NCBI GenBank assembly: GCA_903895475.1
Contig: CAITUF010000310.1
Span: forward strand, 1 to 5,130
Source: an uncultured Opitutia bacterium
Lineage (GTDB): Bacteria > Verrucomicrobiota > Verrucomicrobiia > Opitutales > UBA953
Reading direction: 5' to 3'
Length of the DNA stretch: 5,130 bases
Each line of letters begins with the position of its first letter. The first letter of the stretch is position 1. A model generated the notes under the pieces. The model worked only from the letters and a program-made list of their open reading frames with translations. It did not search any database and was not told the origin of the DNA. Positions 1 to 5,130 of this stretch are shown here, one piece after another. A program made the translations under genes and the position numbers.

Positions 1-2040
1 CGGGCGAGGTCGGCCCCCTTGGGCGCCCGTCCCGGCGAACGCGCCCGAACCCGTGTGAATGCCAGCGGCATAGACCAAGGAAGGCTTAGGTAAACGGGCC
101 AACGACGCGGCGATCTCCGCCGCTTCGGCGCGCTGCGCACGAAGGGCCGCCGCCGCCGTGGGCGTCGCTGCAGCCAGGAGCAAACGATCACGCTCGGTAC
201 GTAACTGCGTCAGCTCATCTAACGACGGACGAACGGGAGCGAGCCCGTCGGTCAAGTTCACCTTCCGCCAGCGTGGCGTGGCCTCGATTGAATCCAACGC
301 TTGGACCGGTCGGCCTTGGGCGACGTTGCGGCCATCTGCGGTCCGTACCTCTAATTCTGCCAACGCAAAGATGAAGTCGCCTTTGCGCGGGGCCAGTTGG
401 ATCGCCGTGACGCGTACATATCGACCAGTGACGGCGTCCTCGGGCTCAATCGGCACCACGTACGGCGTCAGGCCAGGGTTGGGCAGGTCCGCCATGAAGC
501 GTTGGTCGTGGCCGCGCCAGAGCAGTTGGACGCCTTGACGGAATTCCGGGTCGTCACTGACTTCGACCTTAAAGCGGACCGGAAATCCAAAGCCCGACCC
601 GATACCGTTGAAGTCATCGTAGCAGGGCGAGAGCACGACGCGGGCCAGCTCGACGCGTTGCCCCAAGTCCACCTGCACCCATTTCACCGCTTGGGCCTGC
701 TTCGAAACTTGGGCGTGATAGCCGAAGTCAGGAGTCGGGTTACCCGCCTTAGCGGCGGCCGTCTTCGAGATACCTTCGATGCGACGGGTCAGCGTAGTAT
801 AAGCTTCACCTGCTTGAGCACCTAACGTGGCTTCGGCCTGCCGAATCTGTGCGCTCAAGTCCTTTTGCCGACGCCCTAGCTGCGTTGCCGTGGTATTGGT
901 GGCATCATCGAGGTAATAGGGCCGATCAGTCCGATCCAAAGCGGCGAACACCGCTTGAAGGCTATAATAATCTTCCTGCGTGATGGGGTCGAACTTGTGG
1001 TTATGGCATTGCGCACAATGCGCAGTGAGGCTCGTGAAGGTCCCTAAGGTATTCGCCAACATGTCATCACGGTCGAGATGCCGCGTTAACTTACCATCCA
1101 CCTTCGTCTCTGGCACTTCGGCATGACCGATGAAATCCCAAGGCCCGGCCGCCAAGAAGCCCAGCGCCTCGATACCATCGCGCGTCCCCGGAAATAAAGT
1201 ATCCCCCGCCACCTGCTCCTGGACGAAGCGGGCGTATGGCTTGTCGGCATTAAGGGCGCGAATGACATAGTCCCGATAGGCCCAGGCATGTTCACGAGGC
1301 TTATCCTTATCGTAGCCGTGCGTGTCCCCGTAGTGCACGACATCCAGCCAATGCCGCGCCCAACGCTCGCCATAACGCGGCGAAGCGAGCAGCCGATCCA
1401 CCAAGCGATCATAGGCCAGCGGTGAGGAGTCGGCGAGGAAGGCCGCGGTTTCCTCGGGCGTCGGCGGCAGGCCCGTCAGGTCAACGGTGACGCGGCGGAC
1501 TAAGGTAGCGGCGGGTGCGGGGGCGGCGGGCTGTAAACCACGCTCGGTGAGTTTAGCACGCACGAAGCTGTCAATCTTAGCGGACCCATCAACCGCCGGC
1601 TGCGGCGAAGGGAGGGGTCGCCAAGACCACCAATCCAGTGGTTTAGCGAGAACGACATCTGCCGTTGCCGGCCACACAGCGCCTTCGGCAATCCATGCGC
1701 GCAAGGTAGCCTGTTCGGACACCGTCAGGAGGTCACCCTTGGGCGGCATGCGCATCTCGCGGTCCACCCCCGAGACGAAACGCAGTAACGGACTACGGTC
1801 TGGCTGACCCGGCACGATATTAGGTGCGTGCGCTTCGCCTCCATGCAAGGCGACCTGACTGGCGTCTAGGCGAAAGCCACTCTTCTGTTTTTCTGGACCA
1901 TGACACTTGAAGCATTTCGCCTCGAAGATAGGGCGGACCTCGCGGAGAAAATCCACGGGAGCGCCGACTGCTGGCGAGCAGCACAACGCGCATGCGGCGA
2001 AAGCCGCATAAGCATTCAGGGTTAGCCGGGGTCTGGCCAT
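1..2040 (-). CDS. Secreted PSCyt1/DUF1549 c-type cytochrome with embedded F5/8 type C domain (partial, C-terminus off the left edge)
   Basis: Starting from the ATG at 2040, the frame is open for 680 codons to the window edge, with no stop. Residues 1-27 look like a signal peptide (basic start, Ala/Cys-rich core, likely cut after VGA-27), so the protein is probably periplasmic or exported. A PSCyt1-type heme c domain follows, with CFKCH at 43-47 and a candidate distal Met in MRMPP (96-100). A DUF1549 (PSCyt2) domain spans about 155-370. It is recognised by the LTGLPPTPEE motif near 188-197, the RYGERWARHWLD segment at 222-233, and a second CXXCH, CAQCH at 342-346, leading into HKFDP. A probable coiled coil lies near 385-422. 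An F5/8 type C (discoidin-like) domain spans roughly 440-570, including VDLG at 457-460 and a GFGFPVRFKVEVSDDPEF stretch. Family members usually end in a PSD1 (DUF1553) domain, which would lie beyond the edge. The biochemical role is not settled; electron transfer linked to glycan degradation is a common inference. Codon use is less GC3-biased than in the two enzyme genes. Confidence 0.93.
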   Translation of the reverse strand, partial: MARPRLTLNAYAAFAACALCCSPAVGAPVDFLREVRPIFEAKCFKCHGPEKQKSGFRLDASQVALHGGEAHAPNIVPGQPDRSPLLRFVSGVDREMRMPPKGDLLTVSEQATLRAWIAEGAVWPATADVVLAKPLDWWSWRPLPSPQPAVDGSAKIDSFVRAKLTERGLQPAAPAPAATLVRRVTVDLTGLPPTPEETAAFLADSSPLAYDRLVDRLLASPRYGERWARHWLDVVHYGDTHGYDKDKPREHAWAYRDYVIRALNADKPYARFVQEQVAGDTLFPGTRDGIEALGFLAAGPWDFIGHAEVPETKVDGKLTRHLDRDDMLANTLGTFTSLTAHCAQCHNHKFDPITQEDYYSLQAVFAALDRTDRPYYLDDATNTTATQLGRRQKDLSAQIRQAEATLGAQAGEAYTTLTRRIEGISKTAAAKAGNPTPDFGYHAQVSKQAQAVKWVQVDLGQRVELARVVLSPCYDDFNGIGSGFGFPVRFKVEVSDDPEFRQGVQLLWRGHDQRFMADLPNPGLTPYVVPIEPEDAVTGRYVRVTAIQLAPRKGDFIFALAELEVRTADGRNVAQGRPVQALDSIEATPRWRKVNLTDGLAPVRPSLDELTQLRTERDRLLLAAATPTAAAALRAQRAEAAEIAASLARLPKPSLVYAAGIHTGSGAFAGTGAQGGRPRP
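1992..2009 (-). other. Perfect 7-bp hairpin inside the signal-peptide codons of the cytochrome gene
   Basis: ATGCGGC and GCCGCAT (plus-strand reading) flank a four-base GAAA spacer; in the mRNA the loop reads UUUC. It lies about 31-48 bases downstream of the start codon, over codons for YAAFAA. It could slow early translation, but an Ala-Phe-Ala coding run can form such a palindrome by chance. Confidence 0.3.
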
Positions 2041-2075
2041 CGGGTGCAAACTAGCCCACGCCCCACGCTTACCAA
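2041..2075 (-). promoter_or_regulatory. Possible promoter of the cytochrome gene with very short or no leader
   Basis: On the minus strand TTGGTA (2075-2070) and TAGTTT (2053-2048) are separated by 16 bases and could be -35 and -10 boxes. The second box ends only 7 bases before the ATG at 2040, so a transcript from here would be leaderless or nearly so. This agrees with the absence of a Shine-Dalgarno sequence. The boxes are poor matches to the consensus, and this is a guess from position. Confidence 0.18.
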
Positions 2076-2116
2076 GTCGAAACCACCGACCGTCCACAGA
2101 AGTCTCGCGCTCAGCG

Positions 2117-2144
2117 AAAATTCTTAAGCTCCGCCCCGCTTAAG
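2117..2144 (-). terminator. Probable rho-independent terminator after the tagaturonate epimerase gene
   Basis: On the minus strand, 6 bases past the TAA stop (2151-2153), CTTAAGC (2144-2138) pairs with GCTTAAG (2129-2123) around the eight-base loop GGGGCGGA. AATTTT (2122-2117) follows. The stem is a perfect 7 bp but AT-rich and the U-tract is short, so termination may be partial. It lies between two genes on the same strand and would separate uxaE from the cytochrome gene. Confidence 0.5.
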
Positions 2145-2150
2145 CCCCCT

Positions 2151-3410
2151 TTACAGGAAGAGCGGCTTGATGTGGCGGTCAAAGAGATTGCCGGTGACGT
2201 TACGGGCGCAGGACTCGCGGCAGGCCTTGAGCTGCTGGAGGTAGCGGGGGCCCATCTTGGCGGCGACCTTGAAGCCCACGTGAATCAGTTGGCGGATGTT
2301 CGCGTTGTAGAGCGGGTTCTTCTGGTCGTGGCGCAGGGCACCGACGAACTGTTCGCTGGTCCAGCCGTTGACGACGGCGGCGGCGGGCAGCTTGGAGCGG
2401 TCGATGTCGATGACGGTCGCGTACGGCTGGCAAAGCTCGTCCATGTGCGACAGGGCTTCCGCGTAGATTTCCTTGGCGAGGGCGAGGCCCGCACCGCCGG
2501 CTTCGGCGAGGCCGATGACTTCCTCGAGCCAGGTCGTGCCCGCGGTCTTCACGTGCACGCCGGCACCATGCTTGGCGAGCGCGCGGCGGATGGCCGGGTA
2601 GATGGAGAACTTGTCGCTGCCGCTGTGCACGGAAAGTTTCAGGTTAGCCGGCAGGCCGTACTGCTTCACCGCATGGGCGATGACGCAAAGGTCGTCGTTG
2701 AATTCACGTTCGAACTGGGCGAGGTCGCCGACGTAGTCGACACCCTTATTGAAGCGGCCCGTAAACTTCGGGGCAATCGTCTGAATCGGCACGCCCTCGT
2801 CGGCGATGGCCGCCAGGATAACCAGTAGTTCTGGCGGAGTCTGCGGGCTATCGGTCTCGTCCATGGAGATCTCCGGAACAAAGCGGCCCACGCCCTTCAC
2901 CGAGGCGATGTAACGATAGACCTTACCGGCTTCCTGCACCGCGAGGAGGAACTTCGCGGCCGTGCGCTCGACGTCCGCGCGGGAAGTCGTGAACGGACGG
3001 TCGATACCGGCCAGGGTGATGGTGCCAACAAGTTCAGGATGGCGGTCGACAAAGGCCTGGACCGCGGCGGGGTCGGCGGGCTGCGCAATGAAGTCGGCCA
3101 CATCGATGGTGAAGAAGTCGGACACGCCGACGAAACGATCAACGGTCTTCAGGCCGATGTGGTCGGCATCGAGGAAGTAGGGCGCGGTCCAACCGAGGGC
3201 CTTCACGGCGGCATCGGCCGCGGTGCGCGTGCTCGTCGGTTCCGAGCCGATGATATTGTGCTCGCGGTTCGACTTGTTCCAAACCGGGACGATCTCGACA
3301 CCAAGCTGCTTGGCCGCGAGGCAGGCGGCGAGTTGGGCTTCGGCTTCGTGGGCGAAGCGGTCGCCCATGCCGAGGGAGAATTTGCCGATGACGAGAGGTT
3401 GGGAGGACAT
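2151..3410 (-). CDS. uxaE: Tagaturonate epimerase family protein (UxaE-like)
   Basis: The 419-residue product resembles UxaE, the family of D-tagaturonate 3-epimerases that interconvert D-tagaturonate and D-fructuronate in galacturonate catabolism. It has no signal peptide or membrane segment, so it should be cytosolic. Recognisable stretches are an N-terminal GKFSLGMGDRFAHEAEAQLA (9-28), DADH (81-84), MDET (183-186), TIAPKFTGRFNKGVDY (211-226), SVHSGSDKFSIYP (260-272) and VKTAGTTWLEE (287-297). The conserved-looking Asp/His/Glu residues in these could bind a metal, which is inference. The ATG at 3410 was chosen because the family-like sequence begins right after it. The same frame also has a GTG at 3515, which would add 35 residues of low-complexity, unconserved-looking sequence running into the leuB upstream region. 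Neither start has a Shine-Dalgarno sequence. The gene is divergent from leuB and followed by a terminator-like hairpin. Family assignment is fairly secure; the exact substrate is less so, since no other uronate gene is in view. Confidence 0.85.
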   Translation of the reverse strand: MSSQPLVIGKFSLGMGDRFAHEAEAQLAACLAAKQLGVEIVPVWNKSNREHNIIGSEPTSTRTAADAAVKALGWTAPYFLDADHIGLKTVDRFVGVSDFFTIDVADFIAQPADPAAVQAFVDRHPELVGTITLAGIDRPFTTSRADVERTAAKFLLAVQEAGKVYRYIASVKGVGRFVPEISMDETDSPQTPPELLVILAAIADEGVPIQTIAPKFTGRFNKGVDYVGDLAQFEREFNDDLCVIAHAVKQYGLPANLKLSVHSGSDKFSIYPAIRRALAKHGAGVHVKTAGTTWLEEVIGLAEAGGAGLALAKEIYAEALSHMDELCQPYATVIDIDRSKLPAAAVVNGWTSEQFVGALRHDQKNPLYNANIRQLIHVGFKVAAKMGPRYLQQLKACRESCARNVTGNLFDRHIKPLFL

Positions 3411-3570
3411 AACTTTGATAAGAAGGAAGGCCGAACCAAATGGAAGTCCCGCCCGACTGCAATACTGGGCCGAGGTGGAGGGATGTCGTTTAGATGCAAT
3501 TATGGCGGAAGACACCGCTTGTCCTTGCCCTCCAGCGGACCGTTCCCCTTAACTGACGACCCTTTCTCCT
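3411..3570. promoter_or_regulatory. Divergent uxaE-leuB intergenic region holding both promoters
   Basis: These 160 bases separate two divergent starts, so both promoters must lie here unless they reach into the genes. The region is less GC-rich than its flanks, with an AT-richer patch at about 3488-3503. For leuB, TTGCCC and TTAACT (18 bases apart, the second ending 15 bases before the ATG) are a weak candidate -35/-10 pair. No convincing pair was found for uxaE, and no clear operator palindrome, T-box or leucine attenuator was seen. The bases just before both starts (CCTTTCTCCT before leuB, ATCAAAGTT before uxaE) contain no Shine-Dalgarno match. Confidence 0.4.
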
Positions 3571-4665
3571 ATGCACCTGAAGATTGCTGTCCTGCCTGGC
3601 GATTACATCGGCCCTGAAGTCATGGCCGCCGCCCTGCCCGTCCTTGAGGCCGTCCTGAAGAAGTCAGGCCATACCCTTGAGCACTCCACGCACGACGTGG
3701 GTGGTGCCGGCATCGATAATCATGGCAAAGCCTTGCCGGACTCGACCCTCGAGGCTTGCCGCGCCGCGGATGCTATCCTCTTCGGTTCTGTCGGTGGCCC
3801 GAAGTGGGAAAAACTCCCCCCGGCTGAACAGCCCGAGCGAGCCTCCCTGCTCCCCCTCCGCAAGCACTTCACGCTCTACGCCAACGTCCGTCCTGGCCTG
3901 CTGCTGAAGAACCTCATCGACACCTCGCCCATCCGCCCGGACCGCATCCCGAACGGCGTGGACATGGTCTGCATCCGCGAGCTCACCGGCGGTCTCTACT
4001 TCGGCCCTAAGTCCACGACGACGCTGGCCGACGGCGACATCGAAGCCATCGACACCATGGTGTACCGCAAGTCGGAGATTGAGCGCATCACCGACGTCGC
4101 CATCGCGACGGCTCGCGCGCGCCGCAAGCACATCACCCTCGTCGACAAGGCCAACGTCCTCCAGACCTCCGTCCTTTGGCGCAAGGTCGTCGCCGACCGC
4201 CTCAAGGCCACTGCGCCCGACATCACCCTCACCGTGATGTACATTGATAACGCTGCGATGCAGTTGATCCTCAAGCCTGGGCAGTTCGACGTCCTCCTCA
4301 CCGAGAACATGTTCGGCGATATTCTCTCCGACGAGATGGCCGTCATTTGCGGCTCCCTCGGCATGATGGCTTCGGCTTCCTTGGGCGCGAACCACAACCG
4401 CCACGGCTACGGCTACGGCCTCTTCGAGCCCTCTGGTGGCACCGCCCCGGACATCGCTGGCCAGGACAAGGCCAACCCTTGCGCGCAGATTCTTTCGGCG
4501 GCCCTCATGCTCCGCCATTCCTTCGGCCTTGAAGCTGAAGCTAAGGCCATCGAACTCGCCGTCGAGAAGACCGTCGCCGAAGGCATCCGCACCGCGGACA
4601 TCGCCGCCGGCGGTAAGGCCGTGGGCACGAAGGCCATGGGTGCGGCCATCCTCGCCCGCCTCTGA
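3571..4665 (+). CDS. leuB: 3-Isopropylmalate dehydrogenase
   Basis: This cytosolic enzyme oxidises and decarboxylates 3-isopropylmalate to 2-oxoisocaproate with NAD+ in leucine biosynthesis. The 364-residue length is normal for the family. Visible active-site residues are Arg97 (LLPLRKHF), Arg107 (YANVRP), Arg136 (CIRELTGG), Tyr143 (GGLYFG), Lys193 (VDKANVL), Asp226 (YIDNAAMQL), and Asp250 and Asp254 (FGDILSDE). Tyr143 in GGLYFG and the LRKHFTLYANVRP context favour LeuB over isocitrate or tartrate dehydrogenases. EPSGGTAPDIAG (286-297), with Asp294, is an NAD-type cofactor loop resembling the E. coli form rather than the HGSAPD form. Two oddities stand out. The usual GDGIGPE near the N-terminus reads GDYIGPE (10-16). 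A His/Gly/Tyr-rich stretch, GANHNRHGYGYG (272-283), makes the loop before the cofactor motif longer than in typical LeuB. The ATG at 3571 puts MHLKIAVLPGD exactly at the family's N-terminus. There is no Shine-Dalgarno sequence. leuCD and leuA are not in the window. Confidence 0.96.
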   Translation: MHLKIAVLPGDYIGPEVMAAALPVLEAVLKKSGHTLEHSTHDVGGAGIDNHGKALPDSTLEACRAADAILFGSVGGPKWEKLPPAEQPERASLLPLRKHFTLYANVRPGLLLKNLIDTSPIRPDRIPNGVDMVCIRELTGGLYFGPKSTTTLADGDIEAIDTMVYRKSEIERITDVAIATARARRKHITLVDKANVLQTSVLWRKVVADRLKATAPDITLTVMYIDNAAMQLILKPGQFDVLLTENMFGDILSDEMAVICGSLGMMASASLGANHNRHGYGYGLFEPSGGTAPDIAGQDKANPCAQILSAALMLRHSFGLEAEAKAIELAVEKTVAEGIRTADIAAGGKAVGTKAMGAAILARL

Positions 4666-4667
4666 TC

Positions 4668-4961
4668 GTGGACGAAGCGGAACGACAGCGCGCGGCCGAA
4701 CGACGTCGGGAGGCCGTGTGCAGCCCGTTCATGCGGATCTCGCGCTTCCCGGTCGACGTTGCGCGCGAACTTCTAGACGCCGGCTATTACCGCGTCGACC
4801 AACTCGCTGGCCGTTCGCCCGAATCGCTACTCACCGAGATTGTTTCGCGCAATAGGGAGAAGCTCCCGGCGCATTTTCTCCCCTCCTTGCGCATGGCAGT
4901 CTACTTCGCGGAGTCAGACAGCCCAGATCCGAAGAAGCTGTTCTTGGATCAGTGGCAGTGA
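4668..4961 (+). CDS. Small helix-hairpin-helix protein, Cdd1-like
   Basis: A GTG codon two bases after the leuB stop opens a 97-residue frame ending in TGA at 4959-4961. The N-terminus (1-17) is very charged, rich in Arg and Glu, and probably helical. Residues 22-58, from MRISRFPVDVARELLDAGYY through VDQLAGRSPESLLTEI, have the spacing of a helix-hairpin-helix module. The later LPSLRMAVYFAES (71-83) resembles the closing helix of Cdd1-type (pathogenicity-locus) HHH proteins. A basic segment and terminal FLDQWQ finish the protein. HHH modules of this kind often bind nucleic acid without sequence specificity, but no function is established for this family. An ATG at 4731 (residue 22) is an alternative start exactly at the domain boundary. 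Neither start has a well-placed Shine-Dalgarno sequence, so translation may depend on coupling to leuB. There is no signal peptide or membrane segment. Confidence 0.7.
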   Translation: MDEAERQRAAERRREAVCSPFMRISRFPVDVARELLDAGYYRVDQLAGRSPESLLTEIVSRNREKLPAHFLPSLRMAVYFAESDSPDPKKLFLDQWQ

Positions 4962-4975
4962 GAAGGAAGTAAAGT

Positions 4976-5083
4976 ATCGAGGGATGGGTCGAGGAATGAG
5001 TCGAGGGCGGAGGCGATGAGTGAGTCGAGGGCAGAGTCGATGAATAGGTCGAGGGCGGAGGCGATGAGTGAGTCGAGGGCGGA
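4976..5083 (+). repeat. 12-bp tandem repeat array, nine units, with 24/48-bp higher-order order
   Basis: Nine consecutive 12-mers fit one register. They begin at 4976, 4988, 5000, 5012, 5024, 5036, 5048, 5060 and 5072, and GTCGAGGG-type units alternate with GGCGATGA/GTCGATGA-type units. Units 5000 and 5048 (GTCGAGGGCGGA) are identical, as are 5012 and 5060 (GGCGATGAGTGA). The blocks from 5000-5035 and 5048-5083 differ at one base only, A5033 against G5081. The first two units are the most degenerate, and the array decays after 5083. The length is a multiple of 3, and one plus-strand and one minus-strand frame stay open through it. It begins 14 bases after a stop codon. Whether it is an intergenic minisatellite or part of a gene cannot be decided from this window. 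Confidence 0.85.
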
Positions 5084-5130
5084 GTGGTGGTTCCTACATC
5101 GATTCAGCCCTCTGTACTATGCCATCTGTC
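5016..5130 (+). CDS. Possible start of an unidentified reading frame arising in the repeats (partial)
   Basis: An ATG inside the repeat array opens a frame of 38 codons to the right edge without a stop. It begins with a Ser/Arg/Glu-rich repeat peptide (SESRAESMNRSRAEAMSES) and then changes to a non-repetitive, aromatic-rich stretch, WWFLHRFSPLYYAIC. The frame is the same as that of the preceding gene and has no stop from 4962 on. No family is recognised, no ribosome binding site is evident, and a stop-free run of this length at high GC is not unusual. It is recorded only so that the neighbouring sequence can be examined. Confidence 0.15.
   Translation, partial: MSESRAESMNRSRAEAMSESRAEWWFLHRFSPLYYAIC

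Noticed and set aside
158..825. Two overlapping plus-strand open frames in the left region, and another at 1487-1807
   Set aside because: They are antisense to the 680-codon cytochrome frame, which has heme motifs and recognised domains throughout.
2172..2828. Long plus-strand open frame (218 codons) antisense to uxaE
   Set aside because: It mirrors the GC3-biased codons of uxaE; its translation is low-complexity (Val/Gly/Asp/Arg-rich) with no recognisable family, whereas uxaE has clear motifs.
3664..4518. Long minus-strand open frame (284 codons) antisense to leuB
   Set aside because: It is a typical antisense shadow of a high-GC gene; its composition is biased and all LeuB catalytic motifs are on the other strand.
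4708..4733. GGGAGG at 4708-4713 as a ribosome binding site for an internal start of the small gene
   Set aside because: It is 17 bases from the ATG at 4731 and only 2 from the in-frame GTG at 4716; neither spacing is suitable.
4436..4855. Plus-strand frame overlapping the leuB end and the small gene
   Set aside because: It is out of frame with LeuB, whose conserved C-terminus fills the region, and its Arg/Pro/Ser-rich translation is typical of a shifted high-GC frame.
4976..5083. CRISPR array
   Set aside because: The units are contiguous 12-mers without unique spacers, and there are no cas genes.
1..5130. A novel defence, toxin-antitoxin or mobile system
   Set aside because: No transposase, integrase, nuclease, toxin or phage-type sequence was seen; every long frame is explained by a metabolic or cytochrome gene, and only the right-hand repeat tail remains unassigned.

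Overview
The window looks like a chromosomal segment from a high-GC member of the Planctomycetota-Verrucomicrobiota (PVC) group, most likely Verrucomicrobiota. The main clue is the left-hand gene: a secreted c-type cytochrome with a PSCyt1/DUF1549 architecture, a family greatly expanded in these phyla. A tagaturonate epimerase-family gene fits the same picture of a polysaccharide and uronate degrader. None of the four starts has a clear Shine-Dalgarno sequence. Taxonomy here is inferred from gene content only.

Layout. Positions 1-2040 (minus strand) hold the first 680 codons of the large exported cytochrome; it runs off the left edge, so its C-terminal domain is missing. Positions 2041-2150 are a short gap containing a probable terminator for the next gene. 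Positions 2151-3410 (minus) encode a UxaE-like tagaturonate epimerase. Positions 3411-3570 are a divergent intergenic region that must serve uxaE leftwards and leuB rightwards. Positions 3571-4665 (plus) encode LeuB, 3-isopropylmalate dehydrogenase. It is followed after 2 bases by a 97-residue helix-hairpin-helix (Cdd1-like) protein at 4668-4961. From 4976 to 5083 there is an array of 12-bp tandem repeats with a 24/48-bp higher-order pattern; the rest of the window, to 5130, is unassigned.

How the genes relate. uxaE and the cytochrome gene lie on the same strand, but the terminator-like hairpin between them suggests separate transcripts. Epimerisation of tagaturonate to fructuronate feeds pectin-derived galacturonate into central metabolism. 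The cytochrome family often occurs near sulfatases and glycan-degradation genes, but nothing else here proves a shared pathway. LeuB carries out the oxidative step of leucine synthesis. The small protein behind it is probably co-transcribed, with no obvious functional link.

No mobile element, RNA gene, CRISPR array or defence system was found. The least explained parts are the tandem repeat block with its stop-free frame, and the small leuB-linked gene.
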